Assembly: GCA_029260265.1 (NCBI GenBank)
Contig: JAJDDO010000019.1
Span: forward strand, 62,001 to 126,000
Length of the DNA: 64,000 bases
Source of the DNA: Phycisphaerales bacterium
GTDB taxonomy: Bacteria > Planctomycetota > Phycisphaerae > Phycisphaerales > UBA1924
Direction of reading: 5' to 3'
This document shows positions 31,966-40,585 of this stretch, piece after piece. The notes beneath the pieces are model-generated. The model was given only the letters and a program-made list of their open reading frames with translations, was not told the DNA's origin and made no database searches. Every line of letters starts with the position of its first letter. Positions within the stretch are counted from its first letter, which is position 1. Both the position numbers and the translations under genes were made by a program.

Positions 31966-32460
31966 CTAATCCTCGTGCTCGATCCGGTGCTGCTCAATCA
32001 TCGCCCGCCGAATCGCATCGAGCACCCTTTGCTCGGCTTGCTTATCGCCTGAATGACGAATCGAGCACTCGATCACCAGCCCACCCGAGGGGTCAATCCC
32101 TAATCCAACATCCTTGCGGACCACCGTCAGCGTCCCCGGATTGCCCTGCAGCGTCCGCAGCGAATAGGTCCGCGTGTGCACGCCTTCGCGACCGATTGCC
32201 CGCGCGATCACCAGTTCTTCCAATGAGCCGTTGATAACACCTTGGTCAACCGCATCCCACCCGTGATAGGGGGTCCTGGCGGGATCGAGGGCTTTGGTCG
32301 ATGATCCCGCATCTCGAAACAGGTGCGGGGTCGATATCGGCGGGGCATTACACCCACCCATCGCACCGAGAACGAGGGTTATCGCCCCTGCGCACCCCCA
32401 TACCACCTGAATCGGTGATCGCTTGCAAAATGATGCTCTGGTTCGGCTTGGCGTGGTCAT
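31966..32460 (-). CDS. Putative lipoprotein of unknown function
   Basis: 164 residues. N-terminal positive stretch (RTRASFCKR), hydrophobic core VVWGCAGAITLVLGAM and a lipobox-like GAMGGC, then a soluble domain with segments such as GVINGSLEELVIARAIGREG and GTLTVVRKDVGLGIDPSGG. No family recognised. Start at ATG 32460 (or ATG 32469); GGAG lies only three bases before the first, so start is ambiguous. It converges with the histidine kinase (stops 15 bases apart) and diverges from the HD phosphohydrolase. Confidence 0.6.
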   Translation of the reverse strand: MTTPSRTRASFCKRSPIQVVWGCAGAITLVLGAMGGCNAPPISTPHLFRDAGSSTKALDPARTPYHGWDAVDQGVINGSLEELVIARAIGREGVHTRTYSLRTLQGNPGTLTVVRKDVGLGIDPSGGLVIECSIRHSGDKQAEQRVLDAIRRAMIEQHRIEHED

Positions 32461-32617
32461 ATACTCCATTCTACCGATCTCGCTGTTGATGAAACAGAAC
32501 TGATCGACAGATGGATGCCCCAGACACGAGATAGACCGGACGGACACCATTAATTGGCCGATACGACCCCCGCCGGCACAGAACCAAGCCAGACCAAACA
32601 CACAGACACACTATTCC

Positions 32618-35026
32618 ATGCCCAAAGAGCCCACCAAACCAGTCGCCAAGATCACCCCCAAGAGCAAGCAGGCATCGCCTCGGCGGATGGTGGTTCGCAT
32701 CGGCGAACGATCGCTGAAGCATCGGCTTGCGGATTGGGTAGCCTCGCCGACGCTCTTCTGGGGCGCGCTGGTGCTTGTGCTCTTTGTTCTTTGCTCGTCG
32801 GCGCTGGCGATCTGGACACGATCGCAACCGCTCGTCGCCGTCGGGCAGATCGCCCACGAGACCCGGATCTCGCGCGTCGAGTTCATCGCTGAGGACCTCA
32901 CCCAGACCGATCGACTCAAAGAAGACGCCCGCCAGAACATCCCCCGCGTGTACAGCGCCGATCTGCCCGTGCTCGAGGACATCCGCGCTTCGCTTGCCAA
33001 CCTCCCGCGGACGCTCTCGGGCGTGTCGCAGTTCGACAAGGTCGACCGCTCGATCCGTGTCCAGTTCGGGCTCAGCGAAGAAGCATTCAACGCGTTGCAC
33101 GCGATGCCCGAGGACGAGGACTCGAGCGCGGCGTGGGACAAGCATGTCGAAGAGCTCGATGTCATCCTCCGCCGGCGACCGATGATGGATCGCCAGAGCT
33201 GGCAACGCGCGACCCAAGAGGGGCGAAACTCACAGATCGAGCTGCGTTATGGCCCAGAGATCGAGAACATCGCCGACCCACAACGAATCAGCCGCGATGA
33301 TGCCATCAACATCGAGAAGAGCGACCAGCTCAAAGACGAGATCGAGCGGATCGTCCGCATCGCGGGCTTCGAAGAACCCGTTGCATCCAGCGTGCGCCAG
33401 CGTCTCTTGCATAATCCCCGTCCGACTTTCAACGCGGATGAGTCCGCAACGATCGAAGCCCAAGCCCAAGCATCCGAGCAGGTCATGCCCGTCCGTCGGA
33501 CCATCACGGTCGGGCAACGGCTCTACGCCCGTGGCGACATCCTTGAGCAATCAACACTCAAGCTCGCCAACCAAGAAATCCGCGAGTTCCACGCCCAGGG
33601 CAGCCTTGCCCGCAGGGTGCTCCGCTGGCTCTCGATTGTCGGGCTGATCGGTGCGGTGATGATCGGTCTCAGCGGATACCTCTCGATGTTCAGCACTAAA
33701 ATCGCCCGACGACCGGCGCGATTCGCGTGGCTCTCGCTGCTCATGCTGATTGCCGTGATCACCTCGTCGCTGCTGGTTTCGCAAGACCCGAGGCTTTTGT
33801 GGCTCGCGGCGCCGACAGCGGTTGTGCTTGTCGCGGTGCTTGTGTGTGTCGCCTACGACCAGCGGACCGCGCTGGTTGTCTCGTCGGTCGTTGCGTTTCT
33901 GATCGCTCTGGCGCTCAAGCTTGATGTCGGGATGATCATCGTGATGCTGATCGGGATCGGCTCGGCGGTCGTCCAGCTCAATGAGATCCGCGAGCGACGC
34001 ACCCTGATCCGGATGTCGATCGTGACCGCGATCGCGCTGAGTATCGGCACCTTTTTTAATCTGCTCATCACGCTGCCCACGGTCGGCGCGGGCGGCACCG
34101 CGGTCGCTGGGACCGTGATCTCCGCGACGGTCCAGTCGCTCATCGCCGGGCTGCTCGTTGGCGGGATCGCGCTCTTTATCCTCCCGTTTATCGAGAAGGT
34201 CTTTGACATCACCACCGGGATGACCCTGATCGAGCTGAGGGACCCAAAGCAACCCATCTTGCGGGAGCTGCAGCAGCGTGCGCCGGGGACCTACAACCAC
34301 TCGCTGAATGTCGCTTCGATCGCCGAGAGCGCCGCCGAATCAATCGGTGCCGATGCGTTGCTTACTTATGTTGGGTGCCTGTATCACGACATCGGGAAGA
34401 TGAACAAGCCCGACTACTTCATCGAGAACCAATCCGGCGGCCCCAACAAGCACGACAAGCTCAACCCGGCCATGTCGCTGCTCGTTATCATCGGGCATGT
34501 CAAGGACGGGATCGAGATGGCGGTCGAGCACAACCTGCCCAAGACGCTCCGCCACTTCATCGAGGCGCACCACGGCACGACGCTTGTGGAGTACTTCTAT
34601 CGCCGTGCACGACAGCAGGCCGAGGGAGCAGACGAGGAACGCACCGCCGAGCAGATCCTCCAAGAAGCCGCCGAGCAGCTGCCCGACGAGGTCAACTATC
34701 GGTATCCTGGGCCGCGCCCGAGGACCAAAGAGGTCGCGATCACCATGCTCTCGGACGCGGTGGAGAGCGCCACGCGAACCCTTGCCGAGCCTACCCCAGC
34801 ACGGATCGATGCCCTCGTCCGAAAGCTGGCCAACAAGCGGATGGTCGATGGTCAGTTTGATGAATGTGATCTGACATTCCGCGAACTCAACACCATCTGC
34901 GAGTCGATCACCAAATCCGTCGCAAGCATCTACCACGGGCGGATCAGGTACGCGAGCACGGCGGAGGACGAGAAGCCCAAATCAAAGGACGCTGCCGACC
35001 CCGTTTCAGCGGAAAAAAGCGCCTAA
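32618..35026 (+). CDS. 7TM-7TMR_HD phosphohydrolase (PgpH-like c-di-AMP phosphodiesterase)
   Basis: 802 residues. Domains in order: membrane helix at about 45-67; long extracytoplasmic 7TMR-HDED region (about 70-335); seven transmembrane helices (about 340-545); cytoplasmic HD domain (about 555-720) with YNHSLNVASIAESAA, LYHDIGKM and HFIEAHHGTTLVEYF. The HDIG motif and metal ligands are present. The closest characterised member is PgpH, which hydrolyses c-di-AMP, used in osmotic and envelope control. No c-di-AMP synthase (DAC) is in the window. Length matches the family. Confidence 0.9.
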   Translation: MPKEPTKPVAKITPKSKQASPRRMVVRIGERSLKHRLADWVASPTLFWGALVLVLFVLCSSALAIWTRSQPLVAVGQIAHETRISRVEFIAEDLTQTDRLKEDARQNIPRVYSADLPVLEDIRASLANLPRTLSGVSQFDKVDRSIRVQFGLSEEAFNALHAMPEDEDSSAAWDKHVEELDVILRRRPMMDRQSWQRATQEGRNSQIELRYGPEIENIADPQRISRDDAINIEKSDQLKDEIERIVRIAGFEEPVASSVRQRLLHNPRPTFNADESATIEAQAQASEQVMPVRRTITVGQRLYARGDILEQSTLKLANQEIREFHAQGSLARRVLRWLSIVGLIGAVMIGLSGYLSMFSTKIARRPARFAWLSLLMLIAVITSSLLVSQDPRLLWLAAPTAVVLVAVLVCVAYDQRTALVVSSVVAFLIALALKLDVGMIIVMLIGIGSAVVQLNEIRERRTLIRMSIVTAIALSIGTFFNLLITLPTVGAGGTAVAGTVISATVQSLIAGLLVGGIALFILPFIEKVFDITTGMTLIELRDPKQPILRELQQRAPGTYNHSLNVASIAESAAESIGADALLTYVGCLYHDIGKMNKPDYFIENQSGGPNKHDKLNPAMSLLVIIGHVKDGIEMAVEHNLPKTLRHFIEAHHGTTLVEYFYRRARQQAEGADEERTAEQILQEAAEQLPDEVNYRYPGPRPRTKEVAITMLSDAVESATRTLAEPTPARIDALVRKLANKRMVDGQFDECDLTFRELNTICESITKSVASIYHGRIRYASTAEDEKPKSKDAADPVSAEKSA

Positions 35027-35049
35027 GGATCGCCCCGGCTCTGAATTTT

Positions 35050-35223
35050 TCACTTCCGTTTTTTGGTCCCGCCTCGACCCGAGCCCTTGTTTTTGCTCGA
35101 TCGGTTTGATTTCATCGTCCCCGTTGAGCGTTTGACGCCCATCTCGGTGAACACCGCAATCAGCAACAAAACGGTGCCGAAAGCGGCAACAACCAAGATC
35201 AATATCAGCAACCAGTTCGGCAT
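35050..35223 (-). CDS. Small membrane protein with basic tail
   Basis: 57 residues. ATG 35223 is preceded by AGGAG with nine-base spacing. One transmembrane helix (NWLLILILVVAAFGTVLLLIAV, approximately 3-24) is followed by a Lys/Arg/Ser/Gly tail ending GGTKKRK. It lies between the convergent PgpH-like gene and the divergent FkbM gene. Single-helix proteins with a basic cytosolic tail often bind membrane or ribosome partners, but function is unknown here. Supported by Shine-Dalgarno, hydrophobicity and clean frame. Confidence 0.6.
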   Translation of the reverse strand: MPNWLLILILVVAAFGTVLLLIAVFTEMGVKRSTGTMKSNRSSKNKGSGRGGTKKRK

Positions 35224-35280
35224 GAGCGAGCTCTCCTAGCCAGAGTATACCAGAAACTCGTCGTTGCACAAGAGCCGAAC

Positions 35281-35286
35281 TATACT
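35281..35286 (+). promoter_or_regulatory. Possible -10 box giving a leaderless FkbM mRNA
   Basis: TATACT lies five bases before the ATG of the FkbM gene, so transcription would begin near the start codon itself. There is no Shine-Dalgarno. Similar -10-like hexamers sit before dnaX (TACACT, 11124) and the YCII fusion gene (TAGAAT, 42167). No clear -35 was found. Confidence 0.4.
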
Positions 35287-35291
35287 CCTGC

Positions 35292-36038
35292 ATGATCGAA
35301 ACCCTGCGGCTTATCCAGCGGGCCCACCGCTACAAACACCGGCACGACCCGGCAGAGATCGCCGAGATGCGTCGGCGTATCCCGCTCGGCGGCTCCGTCA
35401 TCGATATCGGCGCCCACAAAGGCGCCTACACCTACTGGATGAGCAAGGGCGTCGGACCAAAGGGGCATGTCGTCGCGATCGAACCACAGCAAGAACTCGC
35501 CCTCCGGCTTAAAGAGCTCTACCACAAAAACACGCGCGTCCGGGTCCGCCACAGCGCCGTATCAGACCAGACCGGAACCATCACCCTGCATATCCCCGGC
35601 GAGGGCCCCTCGCACGGTGCAAGCATTCATCAGATCCACGACGACCAGCCCGTTCGTGCTGTCGAGGTGCCCTCGATCTCGCTCAACGACATCCCCGGCG
35701 AGTACGCCCTCAAGCGGATCGATTTCATCAAGTGCGACACCGAGGGCGCGGAGCGAGAGATTTTCAGCGCCGGGTACCGCACGCTGGACAAATACCGACC
35801 GAATGTGCTCGTCGAGTGCGAGCGCCGGCACGCTGGGGACGATGATGACCCGGTCGGCGATCTCTGGAACATCTTCCGATCACTCGGATACACCGGGCAC
35901 TGCTTCCACGCCGGCGGGTTGATCGATATCGAAGAGTTTGATTACGACACGCATCAATGCGATCCGGACGACAAACCCAACTACGGCAACAACTTTCTCT
36001 TCACCCACCCGCCACGCATCACCACCTTGCTCGGATAA
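35292..36038 (+). CDS. FkbM-family methyltransferase
   Basis: 248 residues, SAM-dependent Rossmann fold. Motif I VIDIGAHKGAYTYWMSK, acidic VVAIEPQQELA, and IDFIKCDTEGAEREIF fit the FkbM family, which usually O-methylates sugars or glycans. Soluble, no signal. It is probably transcribed alone from its own promoter. The neighbours (acyltransferase, PIG-L deacetylase further downstream) would fit a cell-surface glycan role, which is inference. Confidence 0.88.
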   Translation: MIETLRLIQRAHRYKHRHDPAEIAEMRRRIPLGGSVIDIGAHKGAYTYWMSKGVGPKGHVVAIEPQQELALRLKELYHKNTRVRVRHSAVSDQTGTITLHIPGEGPSHGASIHQIHDDQPVRAVEVPSISLNDIPGEYALKRIDFIKCDTEGAEREIFSAGYRTLDKYRPNVLVECERRHAGDDDDPVGDLWNIFRSLGYTGHCFHAGGLIDIEEFDYDTHQCDPDDKPNYGNNFLFTHPPRITTLLG

Positions 36039-36039
36039 C

Positions 36040-36600
36040 TCATTCACCCATCAGCTTGGCGTTGAATGCCTTGGTGCCGCCGGGCGCGATGGTGAACCAT
36101 TTCCAGTTTTCGGTGCCGACGAGCTGGCGAGCGATGATGTTGATCTGCCCGATGTGAAAGCTGTAATGATCGATCTGGCGGAGCACCGCCGCGTTGACAC
36201 TGTGCTCGACGCCTCGGATGGTGACCGTCTTGGTGAGATCTTCGGACGAGAGTGCATCGATCGTTGCGAACAACACCGACCAGCCCTGCTCGAATCGCTC
36301 CATGATCCGCTTGCGCTCTTCGGCGGTGTGCTCGATCGGCACATCAAACTCGGCATCCCGATCGCGGGTGGGTTTCTCGCCATCGGTGGCGAGGAAATCC
36401 GTCCATCGGCTGAGTATATTGCCCGCGAGGTGATTGGCAATGATCGCACACGAGTTGAGCCCAGGCGCGAGAATGGCGAAAAACTGCACGTCGGAGAGTT
36501 GGTCGAAGGCGTGATCCGCGAACGCGCGTTGGCGCTCGAAGAACTGCCGCCACAACGCGACGCTGTCATCCGGCGGCGGGGTGGTGTATTGGACGTTCAT
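36040..36600 (-). CDS. DinB-like / DUF1572 protein
   Basis: 186 residues, four-helix bundle of the DinB/YfiT type. Family hallmarks: SCAIIANHLAGNILSRWTDFL, and QIDHYSFHIGQINIIARQL, whose histidines (in ANHLAGN, DHYSFH) form the metal site. Members include thiol-dependent S-transferases and bacillithiol-related enzymes; exact role unknown. Its ATG overlaps the upstream SUKH-like gene by ATGA, so both are translated together. The stop converges with FkbM, one base apart. Confidence 0.82.
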   Translation of the reverse strand: MNVQYTTPPPDDSVALWRQFFERQRAFADHAFDQLSDVQFFAILAPGLNSCAIIANHLAGNILSRWTDFLATDGEKPTRDRDAEFDVPIEHTAEERKRIMERFEQGWSVLFATIDALSSEDLTKTVTIRGVEHSVNAAVLRQIDHYSFHIGQINIIARQLVGTENWKWFTIAPGGTKAFNAKLMGE

Positions 36601-37244
36601 TTGTGCATTCTAAGAAAATCGGTAATTGATCGGACCCGGAGTTGTTCGCCGTCTGGTGCACTTGATAGTGATCTCGCGAGTGAACCCCTGAATCTTGCAA
36701 GAGGAAGTTCGGGAGCGAGTACATTCCCAATGCCTTCTGACTCTTTCATGACAAAGGGGACTAACGGCGCTAATCGATACCCATATGGGATTTCGCCATG
36801 ATCCGAAATCCAACTTATCGCGAGAGAAGCACCAACCTCTCTAGAATCACCACAAATTGATTCCGCCCATGCGTCAACAGACTCAGCAATCAACTCAACA
36901 ACTCCTTGCTCGGGATCAAAGAAGTACACCCTGTGATCCAATCCGAGGCAGTAGGAGAACCCAACCACATCTTCAGCGAAGAAGACATAGTCTTCCAGAT
37001 TCAATTCGTACTCGCATTTCCAGAGACTCGGGTCGTTCCACTCTACAAGCCCTCGCACGCCTCGAACTGATTTATATGGCCGGATCAACAAAGCACGATT
37101 AAAGACGAACGCTCCATCATGCAAACTGTAGAAACTCCGAAGCGGTGTTGGAATCGAAAGACAACCAACCCTCCGCCCCATCGTCTGGCTACATCCGATT
37201 GCTTCAGTAGTAGAAAGCAACTCATTCAAAGAATGGAACATCAT
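36597..37244 (-). CDS. SMI1/KNR4 (SUKH)-like protein
   Basis: 215 residues starting at ATG 37244; a GTG at 37265 is possible. It contains the SUKH hallmark PLRSFYSLHDGAFVF and later YVFFAEDVVGFSYCLGLDHRVYFFD. SUKH proteins are often immunity proteins for contact-dependent toxins, but many are house-keeping or orphan, and no toxin is adjacent. Base composition looks more AT-rich than its neighbours, suggesting transfer. The start overlaps by one base the TGA of a duplicated Dus tail (37244-37345). Confidence 0.7.
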   Translation of the reverse strand: MMFHSLNELLSTTEAIGCSQTMGRRVGCLSIPTPLRSFYSLHDGAFVFNRALLIRPYKSVRGVRGLVEWNDPSLWKCEYELNLEDYVFFAEDVVGFSYCLGLDHRVYFFDPEQGVVELIAESVDAWAESICGDSREVGASLAISWISDHGEIPYGYRLAPLVPFVMKESEGIGNVLAPELPLARFRGSLARSLSSAPDGEQLRVRSITDFLRMHK

Positions 37245-37345
37245 CAAATCTCTTTCCCATTCCACTGCTCAAGCACATTCCCCCACTCCTCGAGGTTCTT
37301 GACATAGATGAATGCCCGCTTGACCTCATCCCAGAGCTCGTTGAA
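37244..37345 (-). pseudogene. Duplicated C-terminal fragment of the Dus gene
   Basis: On the minus strand this reads DEVKRAFIYVKNLEEWGNVL and then stops. It closely matches the Dus C-terminus (EEVKRAFIYVKNLEEWGKVL). At DNA level 37272-37330 differs from 37785-37843 at about four of 59 bases. Upstream of it a TGA (about 37348) closes the frame and no start codon is present, so it is a fragment of a gene, not a gene. It lies between glyoxalase and the SUKH-like gene. Confidence 0.8.
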
Positions 37346-37362
37346 TCATACCAGCACCCAGA

Positions 37363-37740
37363 TTAACTCGGCGATGCCTGCTGTTCTTTCACAAATCGGA
37401 TGCTGTTCGAATCTGCGTCCTCCACATACACCTCGCGATTGCCCCAGGTCTGATCAACCGGGCCGCAAGCGATCGGCACGCCTTTGGACACGAGTTCCGC
37501 GTGCAATGCGTCGACATCGTCCACCACGATGTACGCCACCGAGCACGGCTTGCCATCACCCGAGAATGAACTCAGATGCAAAAACACGCCGTCGCGTTCG
37601 ATGCCCATATAGCACGGGTCGGGCAATGACTCATCAATCCGAAACTCGAACCGACGCTCGAACCCGAGCTTTCCGCAATAAAACGCTTCTGCAGAGGCAA
37701 TGCTCTTGACCGCAAGCACGGGGATTGAAACCTTCAACAT
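37363..37740 (-). CDS. Glyoxalase/bleomycin-resistance (VOC) family protein
   Basis: 125 residues. Two beta-alpha-beta-beta-beta halves of the vicinal oxygen chelate fold: VSIPVLAVKSIASAEAFYCGKLGFE and VAYIVVDDVDALHAELVSKG, with REVYVEDADSNSIRFVKE at the end. Possible metal ligand E in the last segment. Such proteins act as glyoxalase, dioxygenase or drug-binding proteins; the substrate is not known. Begins one base after the Dus stop, so the two are coupled. ATG 37740 is chosen; an upstream in-frame start lies inside Dus. Confidence 0.85.
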   Translation of the reverse strand: MLKVSIPVLAVKSIASAEAFYCGKLGFERRFEFRIDESLPDPCYMGIERDGVFLHLSSFSGDGKPCSVAYIVVDDVDALHAELVSKGVPIACGPVDQTWGNREVYVEDADSNSIRFVKEQQASPS

Positions 37741-37741
37741 G

Positions 37742-38980
37742 TCACTGCTCCTTGCCCAGTTGCTCCTCATTATACCACATATCGAGCACCTTCCCCCACT
37801 CCTCGAGGTTCTTGACATAGATAAACGCCCGCTTGACCTCTTCGCTGTTGGGATGATGGGCGGCGAACTTGATGCCGAACTTTCGCATGTTCTTGGAGGT
37901 ATGCAACTCCGGGTCGCGGGTCCGCAGGTTCACCGCGAGCGCCAGCTCGAAGTGCTGCTCCAGAACTTCACGCTGCTCAGCGATGGTCGGCCCCTTCGGC
38001 TCACGCCCCGCCAACAGGTCACGCGCCTGGCGGAAAATCCACGGGTTGCCGATGCATCCTCTCGCAACGCTCACGCCCGCGAGCCCGGTGTGCCCGATCA
38101 TGCGGAAGATCTGGTTGACATCCCAGACATCGCCCGAGCCGAAGATGATCCGTTCGGGGTTTCGCTGCACAAGATCGCGGAGCGGGTTCCAGCGGGAGGG
38201 GCCGAGGTATTTTTGTTGCACGGTGCGGCCGTGCACGGTCGCCCAGGCGATGCCGATGTCGTAGGCCGCGTCGAAGAGCTTATAGAAGTTCTCTTGCATC
38301 TCGGGCGTGTCGTCGAACGATCTTCTTATCTTCAGCGTGACAGGAATGCTGGGGGGCAGGACCTCGCGGACGGCCTCGATGATCTTAATCGCGCCCTCCG
38401 GCTCGCTGAGCCAGTGCCCGCCACGCGCCTTCTTGGAAATCTTCTTCACCGGGCACGCGAGGTTGATATCGATGGCGGCGAAGGACTCTTGCAATGGCCC
38501 GCTCGGTCCATCGACCCCGTCGTCGACCATGTCTCGGTACGCCTTGGCGGATCGGTGCCCCTGCTCGATCATTTTGATCGCCCCGGCGGCCATTTCGTTG
38601 GGGTCCGAACCCATGATCTGCCCGATCAGCGGGTGATCCTCGGCGGCGCTGGGCACATTGCCGGCGATCTCCCCCAGATCCGCCTTGGCGAACCCGCGCC
38701 CGCCGGCGAGCAGGGTTCGGTCCAAAAGGGCCTCGGTCACGCAGATCGGGCAACCATGCCTGCGGGCAATGATCCGCATCGCGGCATCAGAGTACCCCGC
38801 CAGCCCGGCTTGGTAGAACGGGGCATCGAATGCCGGAAGGATCTCGCGGACTCGCGGATCCATCCCGCCGGGTCCAAATCGGTTGACCAAATCCTCTGCC
38901 ACCCTCCTAGGATCAATCTCTTGGGCTCCGGGCGCATCTGCAAAGCTCGGGGGTGTCGCGTTGTTGCCATCACAGCTCAT
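37742..38980 (-). CDS. dus: tRNA-dihydrouridine synthase
   Basis: 412 residues, FMN-dependent TIM-barrel enzyme reducing uridines in the D-loop. Seen: FYQAGLAGYSDAAMRII (substrate loop), INLACPVKKI with the catalytic Cys, GVTLKIRR-like VTLKIRRSFD, TVHGRTVQQKY, GSGDVWD and GCIGNPWIF. It is longer at the N-terminus by about 45 residues than standard DusB (MSCDGNNATPPSF...), with no clear Shine-Dalgarno, so the true start could be internal. Upstream it faces the lipoprotein gene. Its last 50 bases have a second copy at 37272-37330. Confidence 0.9.
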   Translation of the reverse strand: MSCDGNNATPPSFADAPGAQEIDPRRVAEDLVNRFGPGGMDPRVREILPAFDAPFYQAGLAGYSDAAMRIIARRHGCPICVTEALLDRTLLAGGRGFAKADLGEIAGNVPSAAEDHPLIGQIMGSDPNEMAAGAIKMIEQGHRSAKAYRDMVDDGVDGPSGPLQESFAAIDINLACPVKKISKKARGGHWLSEPEGAIKIIEAVREVLPPSIPVTLKIRRSFDDTPEMQENFYKLFDAAYDIGIAWATVHGRTVQQKYLGPSRWNPLRDLVQRNPERIIFGSGDVWDVNQIFRMIGHTGLAGVSVARGCIGNPWIFRQARDLLAGREPKGPTIAEQREVLEQHFELALAVNLRTRDPELHTSKNMRKFGIKFAAHHPNSEEVKRAFIYVKNLEEWGKVLDMWYNEEQLGKEQ

Positions 38981-39007
38981 AGGTGGGACGATAGGAGGGT
39001 GAAGACC

Positions 39008-39469
39008 ATGCCATACATATCCAGAAGCGTCCGCATTGCGACGATCACGGCCCTAGGCTCGCTGATTGCCTTCACAGCAATGAGCGGGTGCCAACTTTTC
39101 AATGAGAAGCTCACCGCTGACCCGGGCCCGGCGTACCCAGAAACCATCACCCGCGGGCTGGTGTTCGATGTCCAGGTCTTCCGCGATGTGGACAAACTCA
39201 CCTTCACCAACTCGACCCCAACCGATTTCGGCCCGTCGGTGATCTGGCTCAACAAACGCTTCTCGAGCCCCATCGGCTCTATCGCACCGGGCGAGACCAT
39301 TACGATGGATCTGCATTTCTTTGTCGATGAGTGGGGAGAGACCTTTCGAACCGGTGGTTTTTTCGCCCAGCGTGACCCCGCTCCGGTCGTTCTTGTCGAG
39401 ATTGAGACCATCGAAGTTCAAGATTCAGTCATGCACGGCTTTGTGATCGTCGAAAACATTTATAACTGA
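39008..39469 (+). CDS. Putative DUF-type lipoprotein
   Basis: 153 residues. A strong AGGAGGG is nine bases before ATG 39008. N-terminal RSVRIATITALGSLIAFTAM followed by the lipobox SGC, then LFNEK. The mature part is beta-rich (VFDVQVFRDVDKLTFTNST and SVIWLNKRFSSPIGSI), ending VIVENIYN, perhaps a small Ig-like domain. Not recognised. Longer in-frame reading upstream is antisense to the Dus gene and is rejected. Confidence 0.7.
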   Translation: MPYISRSVRIATITALGSLIAFTAMSGCQLFNEKLTADPGPAYPETITRGLVFDVQVFRDVDKLTFTNSTPTDFGPSVIWLNKRFSSPIGSIAPGETITMDLHFFVDEWGETFRTGGFFAQRDPAPVVLVEIETIEVQDSVMHGFVIVENIYN

Positions 39470-39494
39470 CGAAACCTACACGCCAGAGCCCCCC

Positions 39495-40553
39495 ATGTGT
39501 ACAACAGAACCTCCGCCGCCCAACCGGTCATACATCCGAACCTTTGACACAGTCCGGGCGATCGCGGTGCTCTTGGTCTTTGTTTCGCACTCGGGAGTTG
39601 CCTACCTGCTTCCAAGTGACAGCAAGCTGCATGTCATCCCGACCTCTTCACTCGGGCACTTCGGGGTGATCTTGTTCTTTGTGTTGTCCGGGTTTTTGAT
39701 TACCCGGATCTTGATCCGTGCGAAGGGGAAAAAGAACGCGTACAAAAACTTCCTCATGCGTCGCTCATTGAGGATTTTTCCGATCTATTTTTTGACCATC
39801 CTGATCCTGCTGTTTATCGAGCCAGGACGGTACCTCGGTGAATGTGCGGCGTACATCTCAAACTACACCTTCGCCTTCAACAGCGAAGCAAACCCTCTGC
39901 GTCATACCTGGTCGTTGTGTGTTGAAGAGCACTTCTACATCATCTGGCCTCCGATCGTGCTGTTTCTGGCAACACGGGTGAGCAAGGTGTGTGTTTTCGT
40001 GGGATTCCCGCTCGTTTCTATCGCCAGCGCGATTGTGGTCTATAAGCAGTTTCCCCAATACGCCGATGGACTCTTTTATCGCGGTACCAACTTCCAGGTC
40101 TTCTCGCTCTCGCTCGGCTCCGCCCTCGCCTACTCAGAGCCTTGGCTCCGTGCAAACTGGATGAAAACACTTCTGGTCGGTGGGGCACTCCTTGCATGCG
40201 GGCTTGGCGTCGCGGGGCTGCTCATCAGCCGCGATGCCCCTGAACTGGTTGTCAAGATCTACCTCTTCTCGTTTCTTTCCGCGGGCATCGTCTGCGCGTT
40301 TCTTGCAATCAACGACCGTGGGGGCAAGCTCTGTGATCTCGTATCGAACCCGGTGACCAGCTACATCGGGCGCATCAGCTACGGGCTCTACCTCTATCAT
40401 TATCCGGTGTACTACTTCTTTGGAATCATCAACAGAGAACAACTCACCGCAGGAAATATCCTGCTCTCGACCGCGGTTACCTTTGCGATCTCGATCTGTT
40501 CGTTCCACTTCTTTGAGAAGCCGCTGCTCAAGCTCAAATCGCGGTTCGCCTGA
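39495..40553 (+). CDS. Acyltransferase 3 family (OafA/YrhL-like) membrane enzyme
   Basis: 352 residues with about ten membrane helices. Signature YIRTFDTVRAIAVLLVFVSHSG (catalytic His in VSHSG) and the RxxR-like RRSLRIFPIYFL, then LRHTWSLCVEEHFYIIWP. Such enzymes O-acetylate or acylate surface sugars using acyl-CoA from the cytoplasm. It lies 25 bases after the lipoprotein and just before a PIG-L deacetylase, so both may modify the same envelope polymer. That link is inference. Confidence 0.88.
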   Translation: MCTTEPPPPNRSYIRTFDTVRAIAVLLVFVSHSGVAYLLPSDSKLHVIPTSSLGHFGVILFFVLSGFLITRILIRAKGKKNAYKNFLMRRSLRIFPIYFLTILILLFIEPGRYLGECAAYISNYTFAFNSEANPLRHTWSLCVEEHFYIIWPPIVLFLATRVSKVCVFVGFPLVSIASAIVVYKQFPQYADGLFYRGTNFQVFSLSLGSALAYSEPWLRANWMKTLLVGGALLACGLGVAGLLISRDAPELVVKIYLFSFLSAGIVCAFLAINDRGGKLCDLVSNPVTSYIGRISYGLYLYHYPVYYFFGIINREQLTAGNILLSTAVTFAISICSFHFFEKPLLKLKSRFA

Positions 40554-40585
40554 TTGGCACCAACACAACACCCAGAAGGCAATAC

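Noticed and set aside
37700..39007. Long plus-strand frame leading into the lipoprotein gene
   Set aside because: It is antisense to the Dus gene; the real start is ATG 39008 with AGGAGGG.
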